Assembly (NCBI GenBank): GCA_014529385.2
Contig: CM043956.1
Location: 92,024,721 to 92,088,720, forward strand
DNA from: Adiantum capillus-veneris
Lineage: Eukaryota; Streptophyta; Polypodiopsida; Polypodiales; Pteridaceae
Reading direction: 5' to 3'
Length of the DNA stretch: 64,000 nucleotides
Below are positions 1 to 9,873 of this stretch, piece by piece. Numbering within the stretch: the stretch's first letter is position 1; every line of letters starts with the position of its first letter. The position numbers were made by a program, and so were the translations under genes. The notes beneath the pieces are model-generated. The model had not been told where the DNA came from. It made no database searches and saw only the letters and a program-made list of their open reading frames with translations.

Positions 1-90
1 GTCAAGATCAGAGATGCCTTGGGACTATTTTTATTGCAATTGTGCAGACATAGGGATAGCCTCTTGTGGAGACCAGACAATAGGAGACAC
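1..90. other. Left-edge flank, nothing recognised
   Basis: These bases precede the first LTR and do not resemble the sequence upstream of the matching 3' LTR near 6,414. I see no gene or motif here. Confidence 0.4.
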
Positions 91-995
91 TATTTGAGGA
101 CAGATCAAACATGCATTCAACTGGTCAGACACATAGCCAGACACCACATTTGTGGTCTATTATTTTGACGAGCTAGTGTAGTAATACTCTGTGTAAATCC
201 TAATTCCAGAGTAACGGATCAATCCCTGAGTTGTAATGATGTCATGATAATTGTAAAGGTCCGTGTGAACCGGCCACCACTGGCCATTTAGAATGCCCTA
301 GGTAGAAAGATCAATAACCTTAATGTGAAAGGAGGCTTATCTTTAGAAGAAGAAGGGAGCTCAAAAAACGTACGCTCAAGCTACAAGCTGCTCCAAACTT
401 GTAATCATCGCAGCTAATGATTTGGTAATCCGTTTTTTATTCAAAAACTTTCATTGTGTTCCTCTCTCTTTGCTCTTTAATTCAAGTGTAAGCATTGTCA
501 GTTTTGTTGAGCTTCGCGATTATGTGTCTGTGACCTGTAAATGCAGATTTGAGTGCTTAAATCATTGTTTTTAGTCGTTTTGACCATAGGAGAGTGTTCC
601 TTGACCATAGGGCGACCTTTCTGGATAGTTCTGTTGCAGTTTTCAGGACCTTTCTTATGATGGATCATGATTTTGGTACCTTGTTGGATTGCGACCAAAC
701 TTGCTAGGATAGTGCCTCTAGGTGTCCTAGACCTCCTCCTAAAGTTTCATTGCATTTCGAGTCCATCCGAGTGCCAAAATGGCGTGATGACCTAGAGCTG
801 TGAGAAAGGACATAGGCATATTTCCCTGATCATTCAGTGATTGATTTGCTTGCTTAGTTGTTGTGTTGGCTTGTTAGGTTCACTTCTTGAGATTGACGAT
901 CTCAAAACGTCTTCGTGCCCCATCCGAGTCACTTTCCTGAGTATTGAGTGCCAGAAAGCTATGCTGCAGACGTCCGTGGTGGTGACCCGCTAACA
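91..995 (+). repeat. 5' LTR of family 1 retrotransposon
   Basis: This stretch aligns by eye with 6,414-7,410, with the same order of landmarks: the vertebrate-like TGAGGACAG start block, the CCATAGGAGAG block, and the terminal CCCGCTAACA. The LTR ends at 995 with CTAACA and is followed by a primer-binding site. Its left end is degenerate (TATTTGAGG where the 3' copy has TGTTTGAGG). A further reverse-strand copy at 7,455-7,860 begins exactly at TGTTTGAG, which supports the LTR start. The two LTRs differ by many substitutions and one block replacement, so the insertion is old. Confidence 0.8.
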
Positions 996-996
996 T

Positions 997-1014
997 TGGC
1001 GTCGTTGTCGGGGA
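997..1014 (+). other. Primer-binding site, tRNA-Asp type
   Basis: The 18 bases TGGCGTCGTTGTCGGGGA begin two bases after the LTR. They differ at two positions from the complement of the plant tRNA-Asp(GUC) 3' end, the primer used by many plant Ty3/Gypsy elements of the Tat/Athila type. That the family primes with tRNA-Asp is an inference from this match. Confidence 0.8.
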
Positions 1015-1199
1015 CAGATCGAACAACCTCAATTGAGGATAATACTTGTGGAGGGGATCATCTCACTCCATGGTGTAGCACTCAGTCAAAGCCGCAACAA
1101 ATGCTAGGGCAGCAATCGCATCTTCTGAATGATGGTAGAGTAGTATTCAACTACACTTAGCCAATGCATGTACCACAACCTACAAAAAACTAGTACTCC

Positions 1200-2465
1200 A
1201 TGGATGCAAATACATTCATGTTCATAGCCAATCATCAGGAGTATGGTTCAATGAATATCCTCACAAGGCAAGAACAACCATTGATTGGATCACCAGTAGC
1301 TACGAAACAAGAAGGTCCATGTTATGAGTGTGGAGGTGATCATTGGGCACGAAGTTGTCCAAACAAGGGTCCACAAATATAATTATTTGTGTTCTGTGAA
1401 CATTGTGGGATAGACCATCCACGCCAACATTGTGCTAAAAATCCAAACTATAGGGGGAAAGCAACAATGAACGTTGTAAGCGTGATGCCTTCTTCAAGCG
1501 GATCCGAGGTAGAACCCGCTATTCCTTTAAAGGTGATGACTCGAGCTCAAGCTCAAGAAGCTGCCAAAAACACAATCGTTGAGGAGGAACCCACATTGTC
1601 TGTTCAAACAGAAATTGAGAACATATCGGTGAGAACTTCCGGAAGAAGATCATGGAAAGCCAAACGAGATAAAATGAAAGCGAAGAGGCTACAAGAGAAA
1701 GCTTCTTTGGAAACTAAATTGAATCAAACAAGAGAACAACTTAGACAAGAGCAAGAAAGGAACAAAAACATAAAGGGACCTAGAAAGTCAAAGACTAACT
1801 CGGGGGGTTTAGTCTTGGTGGACAAACTCTTTGAACCTTTGGATGTTATCTTGAAAGCTTATGATGCTAGGTTAAAGACCAACCAAACCCAGGAGGATAG
1901 ATGGCTAACGTACCCTCATCCAGGGTATGAGAAAGAGAGGTTGCAAATGTGCAAGGAGCTCATCTAGAAGGCCCAATCTATTATGGAACCAATTCCAAAT
2001 GCTCCAAAAATGGAGGTGCTAATTGGTGGAAAAATCCAAGAAATGGAGAGCCGTGGTATTGTAAACAAAGAGGAAGATCCAGGATTTGAGGCACCTTTAG
2101 ATACAAGGGAAGTAGATAATACCAAAGATGGGGTGGGCTCACAAGTAGTGATGCCAATTCCAGAAGTGGAAGAACAATGGCCACAGGATCTGTGGGAGGA
2201 TATCAGAAACCAAAAAGATGGTAGTGCTACTTTACATTCAACACCTATCCCAGAGATAAACATGGATCACAAATTTTTCCCAGGAGATATATGATCTCTA
2301 TACGAGGATGTCGGGTCTGTCGCATCTGAAGAGAGTACACCACGCTCTCTACAGACTTTGCCATCTTTCATAGGAGAACTCGAAACAAATCGGAGGTTAA
2401 AATGGTACCTTCTCAGTGGAAAGCCACACCAAAAATGATGGATACCAAGAGCTTGCATGAATTGA
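1200..2465 (+). pseudogene. Degenerate Gag of family 1 (two zinc knuckles, coiled coil)
   Basis: One reading frame runs through this region, broken by stops at 1380 (TAA), 1965 (TAG) and 2292 (TGA). It holds two CCHC-like knuckles: CYECGGDHWARSC at 1320-1358 and CEHCGIDHPRQHC at 1395-1433, both with only three residues between the second Cys and His. After them comes a highly charged, Lys/Glu/Gln-rich segment (about 1,640-1,800) likely to form a coiled coil, then an acidic tail. The reverse-strand copy at 30,484-31,290 has the same order (knuckles, KSWKAKRDKMKAK, coiled coil), which supports a former coding function. The capsid-like part of Gag present at 31,478-32,356 is absent here, so this copy has lost its Gag N-terminal region. 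Role in the family: RNA packaging in virus-like particles. Confidence 0.7.
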
Positions 2466-2568
2466 TGTCTTCTCCTATAAAATGTACTTTATCTCTCGTA
2501 GCTACTAAAAATTAGACCGCATCCATGGAGCCAAATGGACAAAAACATGGAAAAAATGGGATTTAGGG

Positions 2569-3447
2569 ATGACAAAAACATGGATGACACCGCCACAGAC
2601 AAAGCCAGTACCAGTAAATAAGGTGGGTGACTACTGTGAAGGCAAAGAAGGAAACACCACCTTACCACTTGAGTACAAAGGAGTAAGTACGGTTGCTATA
2701 TTAGATAGTGGGGTAGGAATTGCCATTGCAACCAAAGAGATATGGAAAAAATGGGGAAAGCTTACTCTAATGAAAACTCAAATAAAACTGCAATTAGTGG
2801 ATGGATGCGTGGAGAAACCGATTGGAATATTAGAACAAATCATTGTATCCTCATGTGGCATCAAGTATGAGCACACCTTTGCCATGATGAATTTTGATAA
2901 GGACAACACCTTTGACATCATATTGGGCAGACCATTCATGCATCAGCTGAAAATGGGACAAAACTGGGGCTATGAATATATCTACTTAAGACACAAGGAG
3001 GTCACTACAAAAATCAGTGTCAAAGATCATAGTTATAGAGATGTAGAACGAACCCCAGGGGAAGAATTAAACTCCACAACTGATTTCGAAAGCAAAGCGC
3101 ATATTTGGATGTACGGAGCTCCTGAGAGTGGAAGTCTTAGAAAGCAAGACTGCATCCTAGAGCATTCCGTAGAAGATGAAGCATATGTACCAGAGCCATT
3201 TCTAGAGGAGTTATTTGAATCCTTTGGATGGGATCAAATACTGACGACTCTTGATGTCTGTGTGAATGAGGTGACCCTGACTAAATTTTGCAATAAAGAT
3301 GGGTATGATCTAATTCCCTTATTTACAATAAAGGTGTTGAAGGAAGCTAATGAAGTTTGTGAGTATGAAAGCAGACAAGTTGAGACAGATACCTACGTCA
3401 TGGAGCATGATGCCAAAGTGCACATGAAGGAAGCAGAGAAACAATGA
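2569..3447 (+). pseudogene. Family 1 retropepsin-like module 1 and linker
   Basis: This 292-codon frame starts at an ATG and contains an aspartic-protease-like module: AILDSG about residues 44-49 (the Asp-Ser-Gly active-site form), then a beta-rich stretch, and IILGRPFM about residue 118, which matches the hydrophobic-G flap-end motif of retropepsins. A linker containing the motif SGSLRKQDCILE follows. The frame ends at TGA 3445-3447, but the same frame goes on with EYVIIDIP. The reverse-strand copy has PQEYVIIDIP without a stop, so this TGA is a nonsense change rather than a natural end. No reverse transcriptase follows in any frame. Confidence 0.65.
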
Positions 3448-3626
3448 GAATATGTCATCATTGACATACCTGAAGAATCGATAAAAGCTATTTCAAAGAA
3501 GTCGACTCCACAAAAAGCGCAAATGAAAGCAGATGAAGGAGAAAGGTTTCCAAGTTTAACGGCAAATCTTCAACAAATGCAAGATCAAGACACGAACAAG
3601 AATAAGGAAGAAGATCAACGTCTCCT

Positions 3627-4640
3627 ATGACAATCAAATTTAGCATATGTAGAGAAACCGAACTCAACATCACATGTTCAATTGTGTTAGATTCAAAAGC
3701 GACAAAGAATCTAATGACCTATGGAATGTGGATCATGATGGGAAAGCCACCAATCAAAGAGCAAGAGAAGATTGTGTACATAACTTCTAAAACTCCTATT
3801 CCTAGCTTCGGAGTGGCATCAGCTGTACTCAAGTTGAGTACCGGAGAGTATAAGGATACTTTCCACATAATCGACTCCCAGCACATCAAAGAGAGTCTAG
3901 TCTTGACAAAAAGTTGGAGGAACATCTTCTTTCGACAACAATTAAAAGCTTCAACAACAACAACTGTAAGAGTTCATGAAGCTTCTCAAATCCATGTGAA
4001 GAAAAAATCGCCAACCATCGCGGATCAAGGTAAAGCAAAGGTAAACACCGAAGTATATCAACCTCGCAAGAGGACTTTACCCTCAATGAGCGTCCATCAA
4101 ACTTCTCGCAAAGCCTCTACATCAAGAGCCAAACCATCAACAATGCAATGGAGACCAAAGCAAAAAGTCTATCAACCAAAGTTTCCATCACAAAAACGCA
4201 TCTGGAAGAAGCCAAAGAATGTCAACCAAATGTTGGTATCCAAAGAGCACATCAAAGTCAAAGACCCAGTTTGGATACATGCAGCACAAGCTCAACTACA
4301 ACAACAAAAGGTGACAGGGTGGGTAGCATCAAATGAGTCAATCATTGCTCAGAGCTACTTCCAAGGAAACGCTAATGTTTGGGCCAAAAAGCCTAAAGTA
4401 ACAGCCTGGATCTACTCGCCTCAATCGAAGAGTTCTACAAAGAGCAAGACGAGCTATAAACGCAAGACAAACAACTCAACCAGGAGAAAGAACTACCACA
4501 AAAGGCAAAAGCAAAAATCAAAGCAGCAAGAAATGCAAAAAGTATGGGTGCCAAAGTCAGACCTTAGCGAAGCTACCCAACACAAACAGGTGAATCAACG
4601 GCTAATTCTAGTCAAGCTACTTGAAGCACAAATTTTATGA
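3627..4640 (+). pseudogene. Family 1 protease-like module 2 plus Lys/Gln-rich tail
   Basis: This 337-codon frame starts at ATG 3627. Residues 1-110 resemble a second retropepsin fold: SIVLDSKATKNLM, where the active site would be D-S-K rather than D-S-G, followed by SFGVASAVLKL and DTFHIIDSQH. The reverse-strand copy at 28,641-28,981 keeps the same module with D-P-D at that place. Residues 110-337 are rich in Lys, Gln, Ser and Thr, with no recognisable domain. Two protease-like modules in a row are unusual. Module 2 lacks the glycine expected of an active enzyme in both copies, so it may be a structural or inactive domain. Alternative reading: one ancestral protease gene duplicated inside the element. 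Confidence 0.55.
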
Positions 4641-5391
4641 AGGTAACACTCAAATATGGTTACCAAAAATTGTAGCTCAATCTAAAACAACCAAGAGAAA
4701 TCATGCAGCACAAGCTTCTATCCAAAGGCAAGCAATGACAACCAAAAGCCAACAGAAGCTAATTGCAACCAAGACTGCTCCAATATACAGATAGATACCT
4801 CGTCATCAACTAAAGAATCAAGGCTTCTACAAATGAAATCATCAGATTTGGCTACTGAAGCTTAGTGAACATCAAGTCATCGAGCAAAAGGAGAAAATGA
4901 AAAAGATGGTCACACGAGGACCAAAAACAAGATGGGTTCTGAAATTGCTCATGGAAACTCAATCACAAAGAACACACACACAGATTCAACCGCTTCTCAT
5001 GGGAGATAAAGCAAAGGCTCCATCAGTCTCTACATTAGCTGAAGAACTTGTTTCACAAAGCAGTGTGAACATACGACAAGCAAGTCAAGAGGAGCCAAAA
5101 TTTTCCAACCTACTCGACAAAATGGTGGTATCCAAAGACTAACACAATGGAAGAGGCCTAAATTTCAGAAACTTATGGAATTGGGTTTCTGGCCTTGAAC
5201 AGGTAAGTCCAAGTTGCCATTAGAAATACATGGCATAAAAGTCAGAGTCGGGCAGCTAAGCCACTAAATGAGCGAGGAATATTCTCTTTGTTCTAAGGGT
5301 CTTAGCTATTATAGGTATTGTTGAAATTGGAAGAGTTGAGCATAATTACATTGCGTCGCTCATGCTGGTATAGGTGAGCATAAGAGTCGAA

Positions 5392-5414
5392 GTCATTGTA
5401 GTATAGTGGTAAGT
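5392..5414 (+). other. tRNA-Asp 5'-half-like fragment
   Basis: Twenty-two of these 23 bases match the first 23 bases of plant tRNA-Asp(GUC), including the internal A box TAGTATAGTGG. The sequence then departs from tRNA and no 3' half follows locally. The homologous place in the reverse-strand copy (about 24,560-24,590) is not tRNA-like. It is therefore a fragment, not a functional tRNA gene. The comparison rests on my memory of the plant tRNA sequence. Confidence 0.55.
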
Positions 5415-6280
5415 GAAGGAGGAAGTCCAAAAGACACTCACACACTCAACATAGTGAGGTATGACTGGACAAGCTTCTACATCGAAAACCCTTCTTGGAA
5501 ACGTGGAAGCTATTGAGATGTCCTTTGATGTCACATGTGCTACCTTTGTTCCTTGAAGCACCCATCAACTCCATCTCTTACACTACATGCTTTTGTTTGA
5601 AAAATCTCTCATATGCATATAGAGTGTCCCATAATTGACACTTGCATTTAGATACTCTTCCGTTATTTCTCTCAAGCACTCACCTTGCATGACTGCAGGT
5701 ACTTCAAGTCCAATTGCTCAACTCCAATAAGAGCGTATACCAAAGGCACTTTTTTTCCACCGGTTTTTTTCCCTTTGGTCATCCAGGTTTTAAGACCCTA
5801 ATCTAGAAACCCTCATCATCGACTTCTTGTATATATTTCTTCTACATCAATAATAAGGAAATGGCTACCCAAATCAATCGGCAACAACTTTGGAGCAAAA
5901 ATTTCATGTCTCTATATGCTTATCAAGAGCATCTTTTATCTTCAAGGGCGACAACAAAGCTCCATAAAAAAATGGCCTACAATGACAAGCAATGACAAAT
6001 TCCACGAGAGAGTGATCAACAACAATTAAAAGTATCTCACACAGTGCTTCAACATTGGTGACCTATTGCAAACAACTCAAATTGTAGTGGACCTTGAAAG
6101 CAAATCCATCATAAAGTCCATGTCCCAAAGAGGAGAAGTTCTACGAACTTAGACACATCAACATCCACCTTTACGGCGGCTAAGATTGGCAACAAAGAGG
6201 CAAATGTACAACAAGAAGAAAAGTTTCCTAAAAAATCAAAGATAAAATCACGTATCAACAACATGATAGATATGTATCAC

Positions 6281-6297
6281 TCAAGGAAGGGGGGAGT
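6281..6297 (+). other. Polypurine tract-like sequence of family 1
   Basis: An AAGGAAGGGGGGAG run about 120 bases before the LTR start at 6,414. Such tracts prime plus-strand DNA synthesis in LTR elements and normally touch the LTR. The reverse-strand copy has two such tracts, one at the equivalent place (about 23,730-23,748) and one directly at its LTR (23,609-23,621); the second has been lost here. Confidence 0.5.
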
Positions 6298-6413
6298 GTC
6301 ATCAACGACAAAGCACTTCCCAAGCTGAAGTCCAACCTTGAACGAAGCACTTCCCAAACTAAAGATAACCCTATGACAAGACTGCACAAGGTCATGTCAA
6401 GGGATGACACGAA

Positions 6414-7410
6414 TGTTTGAGGACAGATCAAACAGGCACCCACCTGGCCGGACACATAGTCAGACACCACATTTGTACTTTATTAGTTTTCCAAGCTAGT
6501 GTAGTGATACTTTGTGTAAATCCTAATTTTAGAATAGTGGATCAATTCCTTGAGTTGTAATTCTGTAATGATATTTGTAAAGGTAATACTCTCTGTAAAT
6601 CCTAATACTCCTAATATTTGAATAGTCTGGACCCTCTAATGCAGCTTCCACTAATGTCTCGATGTCCCTCACAATCATGGGTGTATGGATCTCCCAAGCT
6701 TAGTGGCTCTATCAGTCAGTGTACCTCTAGTACATGGGGACTCTGAAGTCTGCTGTGATGCCTGCTCATCTAAATGTCGCGCATGTAGTTTGAAAAACGA
6801 GATGCTCCAAACTTGTAATCATCGCAGCTAGTGATTTGGTAACCCGTTTTTTATTCATAAACTTGCACTGGTTTCCTCTCTCTTTGCTCTTTAATTCAAG
6901 TGTAAGCATTGTCAGTTTCGTGACTACGTGTCTGTGACCTGTAAATGCACATTTAAGTTCTTAAATCACTGTTTTCAGTCGTTTTGACCATAGGAGAGTG
7001 TTCCTAGACCATAGGGCGACCTTTTTGGATAGTTTTGTTGCAGTTTTCAGGACCTTTTTTATGATGGATTGTGATTTTGGTACCTTGTCGGATTGTGACC
7101 AAACTTGATAGGATAGTGCCCCTAGGTGTCCTAGACCTCCTCCTAAAGTTTCCTTGCATTTCGAGTCCGTTCAAGTGCCGAAATGGCGGGGTGACCTAGA
7201 GCTGTGAGAAAGGACATAGACAAATTTCCCTTAGTATTGAGTGATTGATTTGCTTGCTTAGTTGTTGTGTTGGCTTGTTAGGTTCACTTCTTGAGATTGA
7301 CGATCTCAAAGAGTCTCTGTTCCCCATCCGAGTCACTTTCCCTGAGTATTGACATTATGTTAGTGCTAGAAAGCTATGTTGCAGATGTCTATAGCGGCGA
7401 CCCGCTAACA
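6414..7410 (+). repeat. 3' LTR of family 1 with replaced block
   Basis: The LTR starts TGTTTGAGG and ends CCCGCTAACA at 7,410; its ends form the inverted repeat typical of LTRs. It aligns with 91-995 except that the block between about 6,600 and 6,800 differs: the 5' LTR has other sequence there, while this copy carries an inverted copy of the DNA at 7,886-8,070. Confidence 0.75.
6619..6797 (-). repeat. Inverted copy of 7,886-8,070 inside the 3' LTR
   Basis: Reading this stretch in reverse complement gives the sequence at 7,886-8,070 with few differences (shared runs include GGACCCTCTAATGCAGC and ACATGCGCGACATTTAGA). It replaces part of the normal LTR. Confidence 0.7.
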
Positions 7411-7412
7411 TG

Positions 7413-7452
7413 ACTGCCTGTCACACGGGTGAACCGGGTTCGATCCGCGAAC
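7413..7452 (+). other. tRNA-Asp 3'-half-like fragment
   Basis: The 40 bases following the 3' LTR match the anticodon-to-T-arm part of plant tRNA-Asp(GUC): CCTGTCAC with the GTC anticodon, then CGGGTGAACCGGGTTCGATCC including the B box GGTTCGATCC. There is no D arm or acceptor stem, so it is not a gene. It sits exactly between the LTR end and an inverted LTR fragment, and tRNA-Asp is also the inferred primer of this family, which suggests origin from the primer during reverse transcription. Confidence 0.6.
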
Positions 7453-7454
7453 CT

Positions 7455-7860
7455 CAGACAATGCTTACACTTGAATTAAAGAGCAAAGGAGAGGAACATA
7501 ATGCAAGTTTTTGAATCGAAAACGGATTACCAAATCATTACTGCGATGATTACAAGTTTGGAGCAGCTCGTAGCTTGAGCGTACGTTTTTTGAGCTCCCT
7601 TCTTCTTCTAAAGATAAACCTCCTTTCACATTAAGGTTATTGACCTTTATACCTAGGGTATTCTAAATGGCCAGTGGCCGGCTCACACGGACATTTACAA
7701 TTATCATGACATCATTACAACTCAGGGATTGATCCACTACTTTGGAATTATGATTTACAGAGAGTATTAGTACACTAACTCGGCAAAATAATAGACCACA
7801 AATGTGGTGTTTGGCTATGTGTCCGACCAGTTAGATGCATGTTTGATCTGTTCTCAAACA
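7455..7860 (-). repeat. Reverse-strand family 1 LTR fragment
   Basis: On the minus strand this reads from TGTTTGAG at 7,860 through the first 400 or so bases of the family 1 LTR (landmarks ACCACATTTGTGG, GGCCACTGGCC, GTACGCTCAAGC), stopping near AAGCATTGTC. The rest of the LTR is missing and tRNA-Asp-like sequence follows. Confidence 0.8.
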
Positions 7861-7885
7861 GACACTCACAGAGGGAGATCACTGA

Positions 7886-8070
7886 TTTTTTCAAACTACA
7901 TGCGCGACATTTAGATGAGCAGGCATCACAGCAGACTTCAGAGTCCCCATGTACTAGAGATACACTGACTGATAGAGCTACTGAGCTTGGGAGATCCATA
8001 CACCCATGATTGTGAGGGACATCGAGACATTAGTCAAAGCTGCATTAGAGGGTCCAAACTATTCTGCCAT
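7886..8070 (+). repeat. Segment duplicated in inverse at 6,619-6,797
   Basis: Flanking sequence of the inverted LTR fragment; no coding potential recognised. Its inverse copy lies in the upstream 3' LTR. Confidence 0.65.
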
Positions 8071-8371
8071 GACATGGGAGACTCCCAATCAGAGTACTCA
8101 CTGAGGAGGACATTGATGAGCTCCGCCAAAGACCGATGTTGGATATCATAGGATAGGATCTTGATCCCAACATCTTAACCTTTCATTTCATTTCATTTTG
8201 TTCAATTTCACTTTAATTGTTTTAGTTTTTGAGTTTTTAGTTTTTCAGTCTTTTACAGCGACATTGTATCAGATTCACCATTTGTAAACTCTTTTGTCTC
8301 ATAGGTCACTTTGGCCTTTGAAGACGTTAATATATCATTTCATTTCATTTCTCTGTGTGTGTGTGTGTGTG
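8071..8371. other. Short spacer ending in a (GT)n run
   Basis: No gene seen. T-rich sequence (8,160-8,345) with repeated TTTCATTTCATTT is followed by a GT dinucleotide run at about 8,354-8,372 that abuts the next LTR. Confidence 0.5.
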
Positions 8372-8521
8372 TAATGCCAAGGGAAAACGCAGGGGGGTCA
8401 CGGACTCAGGCCAAGGGCCGGCTGTTAGGTGTGGATAGGGGATTCTATAGAAGATGGCCAAGGGCCTATATAATGGGTGGTAGGGCAGAGAATCTCTAAA
8501 GGTAGTCCCTGGGTTCTCACA
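8372..8521 (+). repeat. 5' LTR of family N copy A
   Basis: About 150 bases sharing GGATAGGGGATTCTATAGAAG, ATGGCCAAGGG and CTATATAATGG with 12,980-13,126. The TATATAA is a likely TATA box of the LTR promoter. The left end is blurred by the GT run. Confidence 0.7.
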
Positions 8522-8522
8522 C

Positions 8523-8534
8523 TAGTATCAGAGC
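8523..8534 (+). other. Primer-binding site, tRNA-iMet type
   Basis: TAGTATCAGAGC directly follows the LTR and differs by one base from TGGTATCAGAGC, the complement of the plant initiator tRNA-Met 3' end used by many Ty1/Copia and chromovirus elements. Confidence 0.7.
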
Positions 8535-8770
8535 TTTACGACTTTGGGGGGCAAACAAGGCATGGAGATTGCATGTTCATGCAATAGAGGAGTGGTGAAG
8601 GAATGTTGCAGGCACCCTTGGAGCAAGGAAGAGGGTGAGGCTGACATGCACCATAGCCAAGGAGGGCAGGCTCGTTGGGTTTGCAGGGAGGAAGGACCAA
8701 CTTTCGCTATAGGCATGAAGCCTGACAAGGTCCGTAGCTCCCGCTAGCTCTCTCTCTCTTTTAACTCATT

Positions 8771-9187
8771 ATGCAAACGTTTCTGCCATCTCTTGACTGG
8801 GGGGTTTTCACATTTTGGCCACCCAGAATGCCTCAATTGACCCATTTAATTAATCAAGGGTGCATGCCCACCCCCAGCACACACCCGACATATGTAGAGT
8901 TCAAAGAAGTTAGCCAGGGTTCCATATTCAAAAACATTCTTTGGCTCTCCAACAATCATAAAAATTCTGTGCAGCCTACATATTTTTACCTCCTAAGTTT
9001 GAGGCCTACACTACCTTGTTTAGGAGCTCTTTTCAATCGTTTTTCAAAGGCTTCATCTCGAAGCTCCTCCACACTCAAGAAGGGACTTGATTCGATAAGG
9101 TTGGATGTCGCAATTGTTATCCAAGCATCTCAACAGAGACATAAAAAAGTTTTTGACACTCCCCACAAGGACGGATTGAAGCATTAA
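8771..9187 (+). CDS. Unrecognised 138-codon open frame inside copy A
   Basis: An ATG-initiated frame with no motif I recognise; the C-terminal third is Ser/Lys-rich. It lies between the primer site and the Gag remnant of copy A, where a Gag N-terminus would be expected. It could be a scrap of Gag or a chance frame; the sequence gives no further support. Confidence 0.15.
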   Translation: MQTFLPSLDWGVFTFWPPRMPQLTHLINQGCMPTPSTHPTYVEFKEVSQGSIFKNILWLSNNHKNSVQPTYFYLLSLRPTLPCLGALFNRFSKASSRSSSTLKKGLDSIRLDVAIVIQASQQRHKKVFDTPHKDGLKH

Positions 9188-9652
9188 AGCGGTGCAATCC
9201 TAGTTTTTTGTGATCGGATTGAACAAGATCAGATCTTTTTCGACAAGCGGCAAAAATTGACAAAGTTGGTGGTGCAGTAATGCTTTACAAGCTCAACTTC
9301 CAAAATTATCTCCGTTTTATCGAATAAATTAGCAAGGCTAAATAATCACGGTAACGGTGGTTCCTAGACGGTTTGAAATGGTTCTCAACCGATGATTTTT
9401 TTGAGGTATTTATTGCTTTTGATTTAGCTAACTACTCCTCATGGATTTCGTGCTTGACTCTCTGCACATAGAATTTTCAGAGCATCATCTTTTTATTTTG
9501 AACTTCCCTCAAGGAGATCAACTCCTCCTTTTCAAAGCGTCCTCGACATTCTAGAAGATACCAGAAATTTACTTGAAGCAAAGGACTATGTCACACATCA
9601 TGATCTCCAAAAGTTGGATGATCTATTTTGCAAATTGGCCGTTTGAGTTCAA

Positions 9653-9873
9653 TTGCTATCTACTCAAGTGGAGCAACTTACACAGTTGATCACCACATCC
9701 ATCTCACAAGATGTATTCATTTCTCATGGGGAAAGGATAAAAAAAGTATCACTTAATGTGGCCAAGAGGAGACTCTCACCTGTAGAGTTTAAGAGAGTAA
9801 AAATGCAAAAACTATGCTTTCATTGTATGGAGCAACACTAGATAAAATATTGTCCCCATGCATCAAATTCATA
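9653..9873 (+). pseudogene. Gypsy-type Gag remnant with a zinc knuckle
   Basis: The frame contains RRLSPVEFKRVKMQKLCFHC followed by MEQH, a stop codon (about 9,839-9,841), then IKYCP. The RRLSP...LC.HC block resembles the conserved stretch leading into the zinc knuckle of plant Ty3/Gypsy Gag proteins. The knuckle would be CX2CX3HX4C with the stop falling just after the His. No protease or reverse transcriptase follows, so copy A kept only a scrap of Gag. Confidence 0.55.

Larger units (their letters stand above)
4641..6413 (+). repeat. 3' internal region of family 1, mostly non-coding
   Basis: Between the last protein-like frame and the 3' LTR there is no reverse transcriptase, RNase H or integrase motif on either strand. 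A short Lys/Gln-rich open frame (4,897-5,142) continues the composition of the preceding tail. The part from about 4,990 to 6,400 has a reverse-strand counterpart at 23,609-24,997, showing that it belongs to the element. It contains a 23-base tRNA-Asp-like stretch (5,392-5,414) and a purine tract before the LTR. Confidence 0.65.

Noticed and set aside
7413-7452. A functional tRNA-Asp gene
   Set aside because: Only the anticodon-to-T-arm part is present; no D arm or acceptor stem lies nearby.
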